From NCBI RefSeq assembly GCF_042427745.1, contig NZ_JBHMFA010000005.1: a stretch of 64,000 bases of DNA; one strand, given 5' to 3'. This DNA is from Algibacter miyuki. Its GTDB lineage: Bacteria > Bacteroidota > Bacteroidia > Flavobacteriales > Flavobacteriaceae. Positions within the stretch are counted from its first letter, which is position 1, and every line of letters starts with the position of its first letter. The position numbers and the translations under genes were made by a program. The notes beneath the pieces were generated by a model. The model saw only the letters and a list, made by a program, of their open reading frames with translations, was not told the origin of the DNA and ran no database searches. Positions 17,833 to 26,009 of this stretch are shown here, piece by piece.

Positions 17833-19311
17833 ATGTTCAAAAACCTTATAAATACCGTACTAATCTTCACCATTTTATTGACTAGTTGTTCTAAAGATTT
17901 TGAAGAAATAAATACCGATCCCAACAGACCCGAAGAAATCACCCCTGGAGTATTACTAGGGCAGTTGCAGTACCGCATGGTAAATTCAGCAATTCAATCA
18001 TCTAGATCGTTTACTCATGAATTAATGCAAATAGATGTACCAAGAGAAAGTTCTAGTGGTGGTGGTCAACACCGTTACTTTATAACCCCAGGAGAAGGCG
18101 TTTGGAATTCTTTTTATAGTTATCTTACAGATATTAAAGATTTACAAACAATTTCAGAAGAATTAGGTGAGGATAACTATAAAGGCATTGCCTTAGTCTA
18201 TAAATCATGGGCTTTTTCCATCTTAACAGATTTATATGGAGATATACCTTATTTTGAAGCAACTTCTGCAAGTGATGGTGTTTTTCAACCTAAATTCGAC
18301 AAACAAGAAGATATTTATGTACAACTATTGCGTGATTTGGAAACCGCAAATTCTTTATTTGACGATTCTAAACCACTCACTTATGGTGGAGATTTAGTTT
18401 ACAACGCAAACGAATTAGCAAGCGATAGCAACCTAGGTATAACCAAATGGAAGAAATTCGCTAACTCTCTACGATTAAGACTTTTACTTAGAATTTCTAA
18501 ACGTGATAGCGAAATGGATATAACGTCTCAAATTAATGTTATTTTGAGTAACCCGGAAACTTACCCTGTTTTTACTAGTATTGATGATAATGCCATTTTT
18601 AATTATACGGGTTCATTTCCATACTTTAATCCTTATTACAATGCACGTACAGTAGATTGGAGAGAAAACGTTTGTTTTGCAAAATTTTTTATCGATGGAC
18701 TTAATAACTCCGAAGACCCTAGACTCCATAAATGGGCTACCACAGTTGAACAAAATAACCAAGATATTTACAGGGGAGCTGAAAGCGGTTACTCTGTAAC
18801 CACCCAACATGTTGTGGGACAAAACTCTAGTTACCACGATAACCTTAAAACATTTCCTCAACTTGGGATTATGATGACCTATGCTGAAGTAGAATTCATT
18901 AAAGCCGAACTTGCATTAAAAAATTTCACAACTGGATTTCAAGCAAAAGACCATTATGAATCAGGTATAAAGGCCTCTATGTCGCAATGGGGAGCTTCTA
19001 TGTCCATGGATTTTTTAGAACAACAAAATATTAAATATGATACTTCAGGTACAACTGAAGGCCAGATGTCACAAATTATGTTACAAAAATACTACGCCTA
19101 TTTTTTTGTAGATTTTCAATCTTGGTTTGAAAAACGTAGAACTGGTTACCCTACACTCCCTAGAGGAGAAGGTATACCTTCAGAAAACAACTTCCCTTCT
19201 AGAATCCCCTACCCTACTTATTTACAGTCCTTAAATCCTGATAATTTAGAGACTGCCGTAAATAATATGGGTGGAGATAACAGCGATATTAAGGTCTGGT
19301 GGGATAAATAA
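17833..19311 (+). CDS. SusD/RagB-like surface lipoprotein
   Basis: Substrate-binding lid of the SusC complex, 492 residues. The signal peptide ends in a lipobox (LLTSC at about residues 15-19) followed by SKDFEEINTDPNRP, a SusD-like N-terminus. The helical core with tetratricopeptide-like segments is seen in YKSWAFSILTDLYGDIPYFEA, the most conserved SusD segment, and SFFEKRRTGYPTLPRG-like sequence near the end (WFEKRRTGYPTLPRGEG) with typical C-terminus. This reads as the SusD-like type (SusD-like_2 style) paired with 1000+ residue SusC proteins. It is the last gene of the unit and is followed by a clear terminator. Confidence 0.93.
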   Translation: MFKNLINTVLIFTILLTSCSKDFEEINTDPNRPEEITPGVLLGQLQYRMVNSAIQSSRSFTHELMQIDVPRESSSGGGQHRYFITPGEGVWNSFYSYLTDIKDLQTISEELGEDNYKGIALVYKSWAFSILTDLYGDIPYFEATSASDGVFQPKFDKQEDIYVQLLRDLETANSLFDDSKPLTYGGDLVYNANELASDSNLGITKWKKFANSLRLRLLLRISKRDSEMDITSQINVILSNPETYPVFTSIDDNAIFNYTGSFPYFNPYYNARTVDWRENVCFAKFFIDGLNNSEDPRLHKWATTVEQNNQDIYRGAESGYSVTTQHVVGQNSSYHDNLKTFPQLGIMMTYAEVEFIKAELALKNFTTGFQAKDHYESGIKASMSQWGASMSMDFLEQQNIKYDTSGTTEGQMSQIMLQKYYAYFFVDFQSWFEKRRTGYPTLPRGEGIPSENNFPSRIPYPTYLQSLNPDNLETAVNNMGGDNSDIKVWWDK

Positions 19312-19329
19312 CCAACAAGAATTTAATTA

Positions 19330-19360
19330 AAGGCTCTTGATTTTTTCAAGAGCCTTATTT
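19330..19360 (+). terminator. Rho-independent terminator after susD
   Basis: Hairpin AAGGCTCTTGA-(TTTTT)-TCAAGAGCCTT followed by ATTTTATT, 18 bases after the SusD stop codon. Confidence 0.9.
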
Positions 19361-19989
19361 TATTGAAAAGAAGATAAATTTAATTATATATAAGTATATC
19401 GGTATAGGTATCGACATAGAACATATATTTAACACCTCATACAAGTTTATGTATATAACTAATTATAAAAATGAAAAAGAATTTTATATTATTTAGAACT
19501 ACTGTAGTGCTTAGCGTTCTTTTTAATTTCAAATAATGTGCTTAATAATTCGCAAGATAGGATAATCACCAAAATAGAAATCTTATAATCCAATTTTATA
19601 CATAGCGTTAATATTTTTCAATTATTTAAATAAAAACTAATGAACTCAACATAGAAAATTCAAAAAAAAAAAAAAAAAACACAGTAATACACCTCCCTTT
19701 ATTCAACAATATAGTACAGGTCAAAAAATATTCAAACCAACACCAATTTCATCAACATTATTTATAACTACACCAGTTGAAGCCCTATAATCAAGCGTAG
19801 CAATATATATAAAATGTATGATTTTTGTAAATAGAAATATACTGCTTTTTCATAAAAAATAATAACTTCGTTTTTGGTCTGATTATCAACTACTATTTCG
19901 AGATATCGTTATAAACGAAGAGCGCATACTAAAAGCTTTAAGTAAATAAGAGAAACTAACAACAATCTCCCCCTTCAGTAAAACAAAAT
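19361..19989. other. Gene-poor stretch between SusD and the next gene
   Basis: Very AT-rich, with no intact gene. It contains a 21-codon signal-peptide-like ORF (19471-19536) and an 18-base run of A at 19662-19679. The final 100 bases presumably hold the promoter of the 19990 gene; none was recognised with confidence. Confidence 0.5.
19471..19536 (+). pseudogene. Orphan signal-peptide-like ORF, possible gene remnant
   Basis: The 21-codon frame begins MKKNFILFRTTVVLSVLF and stops at TAA. It has the basic n-region and hydrophobic core of an exported protein and then ends, with stops in all frames after it. It may be the beginning of a deleted secreted-protein gene or a chance ORF. Confidence 0.25.
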
Positions 19990-20526
19990 ATGAAAAACGC
20001 CTTACTAACATTTTTGCTTTTATGCCCTATATTTTTATGGGCTGATGCATGGGATAATTTGACCTTGCAGCAAGCTGAGCAAGTTTGTGAATTTTTAAAT
20101 ACAGATCCCTATATTTTAGACTACTGCGATTGTTGTGACTATGAAGGTGAATATGCCACAAAAGTTTACTTAATGAAAGTAAAGTCGACAAAAATTATTA
20201 CTTGTGATTGGAACCCAGAATACTATAGCGTAATAGCAGACATGCATGTTTTGGCAGAAATTCCATATATAAAAGAAGGCCCAGATATTAATTCGGCCTT
20301 TCGATACAAATCAAAAGAAGAACTTCTAATAACCATGAATTACACATGGATATATAACAAACATGAAGTCAAGGCAGCTCCGATATACACCATTATCCCC
20401 TATGATATTTACGGAGAAAACAACGCCAATTCGGGATACTGTAAAGCGTTTATAAATTTCCCAAGTCCGAAATCTATAAAGAATAGAAAATATAAAAAAT
20501 GGTATAATAAACGATTTCAAATTTAA
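19990..20526 (+). CDS. Secreted protein of unknown function with Cys-rich motif
   Basis: A 178-residue protein not assigned to any family. It starts with a clear signal peptide (MKNALLTFLLLCPIFLWADA) and is predicted to be exported. A cysteine cluster, YCDCCDYEG, lies near residue 40 and further single cysteines follow (ITCDWN, GYCKAF), so disulfides or metal binding are possible. The C-terminus is strongly basic (KSIKNRKYKKWYNKRF). It stands alone between the SusD terminator and a convergent gene 86 bases downstream. Its composition resembles small periplasmic proteins, but no function can be assigned. Confidence 0.7.
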   Translation: MKNALLTFLLLCPIFLWADAWDNLTLQQAEQVCEFLNTDPYILDYCDCCDYEGEYATKVYLMKVKSTKIITCDWNPEYYSVIADMHVLAEIPYIKEGPDINSAFRYKSKEELLITMNYTWIYNKHEVKAAPIYTIIPYDIYGENNANSGYCKAFINFPSPKSIKNRKYKKWYNKRFQI

Positions 20527-20612
20527 GGAACACGTTAGATAACATTATACATATTAAATACAATGTTTTAAACTAGTTAACCTCAAGAGCTAATCGTTTT
20601 TTCTACCTCCAA

Positions 20613-22160
20613 TTATTTTGCTCGCATATCGTGAAATTTGTTTCGGATCACTAACCCAATTGGGCGGTTTTGAATTTTAGATTCGAGCCATGAAATAATA
20701 TCGAGGTATAGGAATGCGCGACTTTGATACGGATCGTTTTCGTACTCTTTTAGTTTCTTATGTAATTTAATAAATTCGTTCTTTACTTCGTGCGGATAAA
20801 TATCTCCTAAACCACGTAAGAATTTTATAAATTCACGTTGCACTTCGTACAAATCTTCCATTTTAATTAAAAACTTATAGGTCGATTTAATAAGCACATC
20901 AAGATTATAATCTAAACCGGCTTCGTAATGCGCAACTAGATTTAAAATTCTTGAAAAACAAAGTAAATCTTCACGCATCTGTAACGACTTGTTACTTATA
21001 ATTTTATCTAAAAACTGAATGCATTTTTTGTTTTCGCCAGCGCCAAAATACATACTTGCCATTTTGTAATAAAACACCATAACATGATGTTCATCTATAC
21101 GGTTTCTATAACTTTTTAGCTCTAACAAAACGGTATCTACTAGCGGTAAGCCTTCTTCAAAGCTACCTTCTATAAAATGCAAATTGAATTTGTTATTGTA
21201 TTTAAACAGAAAAGCTAGTCCGTCGAGATTGTCATCTTTTGGAAACCATTTTTCGTTAATTACAATTTCAAACTTAATAAGGCTTTCTTTGAATTTATTG
21301 TATTTCCCAAGAAAATACAGCGATTCTAATAAATAATTATTTCCTCTTAAAAAAAACACTGGATTTAAGGCAATCATGTCTTCTTTTTCATAAAATAAAT
21401 CCACCCATTTAGATGAATATTTATAACAAGATAAAAAATCGACAGTTAAAAAACTATACCACAAATACGACTTGTAAAGCCACAGTTTTTCACGAAATCC
21501 TAATTGGTTGATATCGTATTTCGGGAGTCTATCGTTAAAGTATTTGGTAACTTGCTTATAATCTTCATCGTTTTTAATGTAACCTATTTTTAAAAACAGT
21601 CCATATAATTGCAATGATAAATTAGATAATTTACTAGCTAAAACATTATGTAAACTGAGCTCTTTAGCCTGAATAGTTAACTCATCGGCTCGATTACTTA
21701 AACTTCGAGTTATGTATTGCGATTCTATTAATTTTTCGAGCTCCACAACCTCATAAGCTACATTTTTTTCTTCGTTTACAATGGCTAAACTTTTAGCTTT
21801 TTCTAGAATTTTAAGACTTTGTTTGTAAAGTCCTTTATGGTATAAAATAGTTGCGAAATCTAGTTGTTCGCGAATTTGCAAACGAATATCCTTATGAGAC
21901 GGGTTTAAACGTAAACTAATTAAAATTTGCTTGTAAAGATGTGCTTTTAGGTTAGAAAGCTGTTGTTTTTTAACAATCCCCTTTTTTAATATGGTAGCTT
22001 CGTCGTAAACTGATAATTTTTCTAAAATATTAAACAGCATTAAAAATTTAGAATCTTCATTCACCCCCAATCTCCCCACATAAAGCTTAAATTGCCGCTT
22101 TTCGGATTTAGAAAGTGATTTTACCAGTACAAACAAATTATCTTTTTGTTCTTTCGTCAT
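20613..22160 (-). CDS. Conserved helical-repeat protein of unknown function
   Basis: A 515-residue cytoplasmic protein with no signal peptide. It is almost wholly alpha-helical with repeating patterns such as ILYHKGLYKQSLKILEKAKS and LYFLGKYNKFKESLIKFE, typical of tetratricopeptide-like solenoids. The N-terminus (KSLSKSEKRQFKLYV) is distinctive and I associate it with a protein found in many Flavobacteriaceae, but I know no function. It is transcribed divergently from leuA with a 148-base gap. A -7 box lies only six bases from its ATG, so the mRNA may be nearly leaderless. Confidence 0.75.
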   Translation of the reverse strand: MTKEQKDNLFVLVKSLSKSEKRQFKLYVGRLGVNEDSKFLMLFNILEKLSVYDEATILKKGIVKKQQLSNLKAHLYKQILISLRLNPSHKDIRLQIREQLDFATILYHKGLYKQSLKILEKAKSLAIVNEEKNVAYEVVELEKLIESQYITRSLSNRADELTIQAKELSLHNVLASKLSNLSLQLYGLFLKIGYIKNDEDYKQVTKYFNDRLPKYDINQLGFREKLWLYKSYLWYSFLTVDFLSCYKYSSKWVDLFYEKEDMIALNPVFFLRGNNYLLESLYFLGKYNKFKESLIKFEIVINEKWFPKDDNLDGLAFLFKYNNKFNLHFIEGSFEEGLPLVDTVLLELKSYRNRIDEHHVMVFYYKMASMYFGAGENKKCIQFLDKIISNKSLQMREDLLCFSRILNLVAHYEAGLDYNLDVLIKSTYKFLIKMEDLYEVQREFIKFLRGLGDIYPHEVKNEFIKLHKKLKEYENDPYQSRAFLYLDIISWLESKIQNRPIGLVIRNKFHDMRAK

Positions 22161-22165
22161 AGTTA

Positions 22166-22195
22166 CAAAGTATCTATTAAAGTGCTAATTACCAA
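22166..22195 (-). promoter_or_regulatory. Candidate promoter giving a near-leaderless mRNA
   Basis: Minus strand: TTGG (22192-22195), about 19 bases, then TACTTTG (22166-22172), a one-base-short version of TAnnTTTG. The start codon follows after five bases, so transcription would begin at or next to the ATG at 22160. Confidence 0.35.
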
Positions 22196-22308
22196 TACAT
22201 TAAGACTGATGTTCTTGTTTTAAACATCGTAATAATAACTTTATGTATTCTCATATTATTAAACCAAAATATAACTTCGTAGAACAATAAGAAAATATAT
22301 TTCAATAA

Positions 22309-23484
22309 ATGTCTGATAATAAAGTACAAATTTTCGATACAACGCTTAGAGATGGCGAGCAAGTCCCTGGATGTAAGCTAAATACAGAGCAAAAACTAAT
22401 TATAGCCGAACAGCTAGATTTTTTAGGTGTAGATGTTATTGAAGCAGGTTTTCCTGTATCTAGCCCTGGCGATTTTAGATCGGTTGAAGAAATTTCTAAA
22501 ATTGTAAAAAACGCGACCGTTTGTGGTTTAACACGCTCGGTAGAAAATGATATAAAAGTTGCTGCCGAAGCCTTAAAATATGCTAAATTACCAAGAATAC
22601 ATACTGGTATTGGCACATCGGATTCACATATAAAATTTAAATTTAAATCAACACAAGATGCCATCATAGAACGTGCCGTTAGAGCCGTTACTTATGCCAA
22701 GTCTTTTGTTGAAGATGTTGAGTTTTATGCTGAAGATGCTGGTAGAACAGATAACGAATATTTAGCGCGTGTTTGCGAGGCTGTTATTAAAGCTGGTGCC
22801 ACGGTTTTAAACATTCCAGATACAACAGGATACTGTTTACCGAGTGAATACGGAGCAAAAATAAAATACTTAAAAGAGAACGTAAAAGGGATAGATAAAG
22901 CCATTTTATCTTGCCATTGCCATAACGATTTAGGATTAGCTACGGCTAACTCTATCGAAGGTGTTATAAACGGTGCACGCCAAATAGAATGTACTATTAA
23001 TGGTATTGGCGAGCGTGCTGGTAACACCGCTTTAGAAGAAGTGGTGATGATTTTAAAACAACATCCTTACCTCAACTTAGATACCAACATTAAAACCGAA
23101 ATGCTTTACGGCTTAAGTCAATTAGTATCGGATAGTATGGGGATTTACACCCAACCAAACAAAGCTATTGTTGGCGCAAATGCATTTGCACACAGCTCAG
23201 GAATTCACCAAGATGGTGTGATAAAAAATCGTGAAACTTACGAAATTATCGATCCTAAAGATGTTGGTGTAACTGAATCTGCCATTGTATTAACAGCCCG
23301 TAGTGGTCGTGCCGCTTTAGCATATAGAGCAAAAAACATTGGTTACGAGTTAACTAAACTTCAATTAGACGAGGTTTACACAAGTTTCCTTGAATACGCT
23401 GATAAGAAAAAAGAAGTTATCGATAGCGATATTCATCAAATTATAGAAAACAGTAAAATGTATAGCGAAATTATTTCGTCTTAA
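22309..23484 (+). CDS. leuA: 2-isopropylmalate synthase, short form
   Basis: Condenses 2-ketoisovalerate and acetyl-CoA, the first step of leucine synthesis. The 391-residue protein has the DRE-TIM motif at the start (FDTTLRDGEQVPG), the metal site HCHNDLGLATANSI and the flexible-domain motif NAFAHSSGIHQDG. It ends at about residue 391, whereas typical LeuA is over 500 residues with a C-terminal LeuA dimer domain that binds leucine, so allosteric feedback is probably missing. Homocitrate or citramalate synthase activity is possible for a short form, but linkage to leuB supports the leucine role. leuC and leuD are not next to it, unlike many relatives. A large hairpin separates it from leuB. 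Confidence 0.9.
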   Translation: MSDNKVQIFDTTLRDGEQVPGCKLNTEQKLIIAEQLDFLGVDVIEAGFPVSSPGDFRSVEEISKIVKNATVCGLTRSVENDIKVAAEALKYAKLPRIHTGIGTSDSHIKFKFKSTQDAIIERAVRAVTYAKSFVEDVEFYAEDAGRTDNEYLARVCEAVIKAGATVLNIPDTTGYCLPSEYGAKIKYLKENVKGIDKAILSCHCHNDLGLATANSIEGVINGARQIECTINGIGERAGNTALEEVVMILKQHPYLNLDTNIKTEMLYGLSQLVSDSMGIYTQPNKAIVGANAFAHSSGIHQDGVIKNRETYEIIDPKDVGVTESAIVLTARSGRAALAYRAKNIGYELTKLQLDEVYTSFLEYADKKKEVIDSDIHQIIENSKMYSEIISS

Positions 23485-23497
23485 TACTTAAAAGGAT

Positions 23498-23535
23498 ACA
23501 ACATTCAAAATAAAATGTATTATTTTGGATGTTGT
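23498..23535 (+). other. Long hairpin between leuA and leuB
   Basis: Stem ACAACAT-T-CAAAATAA, loop about six bases, TTATTTTG-G-ATGTTGT, extended outward by AAGG (23492-23495) and CCTT (23539-23542). It starts 14 bases after the leuA stop and ends 25 before the leuB ATG. There is no U-run after it, so it looks more like an mRNA-stability or processing hairpin than a terminator. Confidence 0.6.
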
Positions 23536-23559
23536 AAACCTTAATAAAAACACGAACAG

Positions 23560-24678
23560 ATGAAATTAAATATAGCCGTATTACCAGGTGATGGCATTGG
23601 TCCCGAGGTCACCGCGCAAGCCGTAAAGGTGTTAAAAGCCATTGCCATGGATTTTAACCACATATTTACTTTCAATCATGCACTTGTAGGTGCTTGTGCT
23701 ATCGACAAAACAGGTAACGCACTACCCGACGAAACCATTGCTATTTGTAAAAATGCCGATGCGGTGCTTTTTGGAGCCATTGGGCGCACCTCTTTTGATC
23801 TTGATCCTAATGCAAAAATACGTCCAGAACAAGGTCTTTTAGGTATTAGAAAAGAACTCGGTTTACACACCAACATACGTCCTGTAATTGCTTATGATGA
23901 TTTACTTACCAAATCCTCACTAAAAGTCAAACAGATCAAAGACGTCAACATACTTATCTATCGCGAACTTACTGGTGGCATCTATTTTGGTGACCATACA
24001 CTAAGCGAAGACGGCAATACCGCTACCGATACCTGTACATACAACAGATTCGAAATAGAGCGCATTGCTCACGCCGCTTTTAAAGCCGCACAATCAAGAA
24101 AAAACAAAATCACTTTAGTTGATAAAGCCAACGTTTTAGAAAGCTCACGCCTTTGGAGACGCATTGTGCAAGAAATTGCACCGCAATACCCAAACGTAAA
24201 ACTAAGGTACATGTATATTGATAATGCAGCCATGGAGCTTATTATCAACCCACGTCAATTCGACGTTATTTTAACCGAAAATATGTTTGGCGACATCCTT
24301 TCCGAAGAAGCCAGCGTTATCGTAGGTTCTATCGGCCTGTTGGCATCCACTTCTATAGGCGACAAATACGCCATGTTCGAGCCCATTCACGGGGCTTACA
24401 CCAAGGCAGCCAACAAAGGCATAGCAAACCCTATCGCGTCCATTTTATCCGCAGCTATGCTGTTAGATCATTTCGGATTAGATGAAGAGGCAAGCCGTGT
24501 GCGCGAAGGTGTCGATAAATCATTAAAATTACACATTACCACACCCGATTTAAACACCAAGTACGATAATATTTCCACCACCAAGGTTGGCGATTTCATT
24601 GAAGATTTTATAAACCATCCCGATGAAACCAATCTGAATTTTACCAACATACACTTAGGGCAATCCACTATTATTTAA
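23560..24678 (+). CDS. leuB: 3-isopropylmalate dehydrogenase
   Basis: Oxidatively decarboxylates 3-isopropylmalate with NAD. The 372-residue protein starts MKLNIAVLPGDGIGPEVTAQ, carries RPEQGLLGIRKELGLHTNIRP (the substrate-binding arginines and the loop specific for isopropylmalate), YRELTGGIYFGDH, the Lys-Asn-Asp site and the NAD segment EPIHGAYTKAANKGIANP. These are all as expected for LeuB rather than isocitrate dehydrogenase. It follows leuA by 75 bases and is followed by a strong terminator at 24727-24757. LeuCD must be encoded elsewhere. Confidence 0.94.
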   Translation: MKLNIAVLPGDGIGPEVTAQAVKVLKAIAMDFNHIFTFNHALVGACAIDKTGNALPDETIAICKNADAVLFGAIGRTSFDLDPNAKIRPEQGLLGIRKELGLHTNIRPVIAYDDLLTKSSLKVKQIKDVNILIYRELTGGIYFGDHTLSEDGNTATDTCTYNRFEIERIAHAAFKAAQSRKNKITLVDKANVLESSRLWRRIVQEIAPQYPNVKLRYMYIDNAAMELIINPRQFDVILTENMFGDILSEEASVIVGSIGLLASTSIGDKYAMFEPIHGAYTKAANKGIANPIASILSAAMLLDHFGLDEEASRVREGVDKSLKLHITTPDLNTKYDNISTTKVGDFIEDFINHPDETNLNFTNIHLGQSTII

Positions 24679-24726
24679 TTATTTTGAGTTAGTCACGCTG
24701 TACATTAAAATCTTGGATCCCTTCTA

Positions 24727-24757
24727 AAGCGCATTTTTTTAAATGCGCTTTTTTTAT
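24727..24757 (+). terminator. Rho-independent terminator after leuB
   Basis: AAAGCGCATTT-TTTT-AAATGCGCTT followed by seven Ts, 48 bases after the leuB stop. Confidence 0.92.
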
Positions 24758-24789
24758 AATCGTTAAGTAACTTTTTTAATTTCATTTTT

Positions 24790-24950
24790 GGCGTTACCCT
24801 TTTCCGTAAAAACTACAAACGGTCGGGCTTTCCGCTATATCTTTTTTTTCGGTGTATTAGCAAATAAAGTCTGTGTTATAAAAAAATGTACTATCCTATA
24901 AATAAGTATTTCATCAGAAAAAAAAGGATGCCGCATCAATCCCTAACGCA
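24790..24950 (+). repeat. Dispersed structured repeat, copy B
   Basis: Same order of boxes as copy A: GGCGTT left edge, hairpin CCGT...ACGG, then TCGGGCTTTCCGCTATATC, an expanded centre of about 70 bases between the T-run and A-run, and GGATGCCGCATCAATCCCTA with right edge AACGC. GCGTT/AACGC pair at the ends. It sits between the leuB terminator and the 3-prime end of the minus-strand arg operon. Confidence 0.75.
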
Positions 24951-25009
24951 GCTATCCGTCAAGATTCATCATTAAATTAAAACAAATTTAATACGTTAAA
25001 TTAAAAAGC

Positions 25010-25978
25010 TTAATCCGTCTTTCTAGCTAATCTAGCGGCTACCATACTAATAATTAATATTTGTGCCGCATGAAACAACATCAGTGGCAATAAAATAATG
25101 CCAATAGTCGCCATATTTCCAAATATAATTTTAGAAAACACCGTACCGTGTACTAACGATTTTTTAGTCCCACAAAACTGCGCCGTGATTTGATCTTCTT
25201 TGGTAAAGTTCATTTTTTTAGCCATAAAACCAGTCAGGTTAAATGCTACCAAAAACAACACAACAACCCCAGCAAAAAGCCAAAATAAATCCACTACCGA
25301 TACCGAACTAAAAATGTTTTCAGTAAACGATTCAGCAAAACTTTTATAGATAATTAGAAGAATAATAGATTTATCAAAAAGCGTCAGTTTACTACTATGT
25401 TTCTGTACAAAACCGCCCAAATAACGCTGTAACAGAAGTCCTAAGACCACAGGTAAAATGATTTGAACAATCAGTTTAATGTAAATCGCGGTAAAGTCAA
25501 AATCGGTTTGAGCATCATTAACAAAAAGCCCCATCCAGAGCGGCGTAATAGCAATGCCAATAATTCCAGAAATACTGGCGTTAAAAATAGCCGCCGGCAC
25601 ATTTCCTTTCGCCATAGACACCATAACAACCGACGATGATACTGTGGACGGTAATGCGGCTAAAAAAAAGAAAGCTAACCAAATGGTTTCTTGCGCTTCA
25701 TCCTGAATTAATGGACGACAAGCTAAAACCAAAATAGGAAAAATGAAAAATGTAGAAGCCTGAACCAAAACATGTAATTTCCAGTTTTTAAGTCCTGCTT
25801 TTAGCTTCTCCGGACTTAATTTTAATCCGTAAAAAAAGAATATAAGCGAAATTCCTACCGCACTAATCGTGTCGATAGGAATTTTGCTTTCACTAGTTCC
25901 CCATTCGGGTAAAAAGTAGGCTATTATAATAATACCTATAATCGATAATACAAACTTATCAATCTTTATGTTCTGCAT
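25010..25978 (-). CDS. YfeH/SBF-like family transporter
   Basis: A 322-residue inner-membrane protein of the bile acid:sodium symporter-like superfamily (SBF-like, YfeH type). About nine or ten hydrophobic helices are visible, with motifs FFFYGLKLSPEKLKAGLKNW, LAALPSTVSSSVVM and AQFCGTKKSLVHG that mark this branch. Substrate is not known; relatives have been linked to organic anion or arsenite export in other contexts, which the sequence does not address. It starts 31 bases after argH stops, so it is probably the last gene of the arg/pro operon. Export or import of an amino acid-pathway intermediate would be a guess. Confidence 0.85.
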   Translation of the reverse strand: MQNIKIDKFVLSIIGIIIIAYFLPEWGTSESKIPIDTISAVGISLIFFFYGLKLSPEKLKAGLKNWKLHVLVQASTFFIFPILVLACRPLIQDEAQETIWLAFFFLAALPSTVSSSVVMVSMAKGNVPAAIFNASISGIIGIAITPLWMGLFVNDAQTDFDFTAIYIKLIVQIILPVVLGLLLQRYLGGFVQKHSSKLTLFDKSIILLIIYKSFAESFTENIFSSVSVVDLFWLFAGVVVLFLVAFNLTGFMAKKMNFTKEDQITAQFCGTKKSLVHGTVFSKIIFGNMATIGIILLPLMLFHAAQILIISMVAARLARKTD

Positions 25979-26009
25979 TTTTATGCGTTTAGACGTGTTT
26001 TAAAACAAA

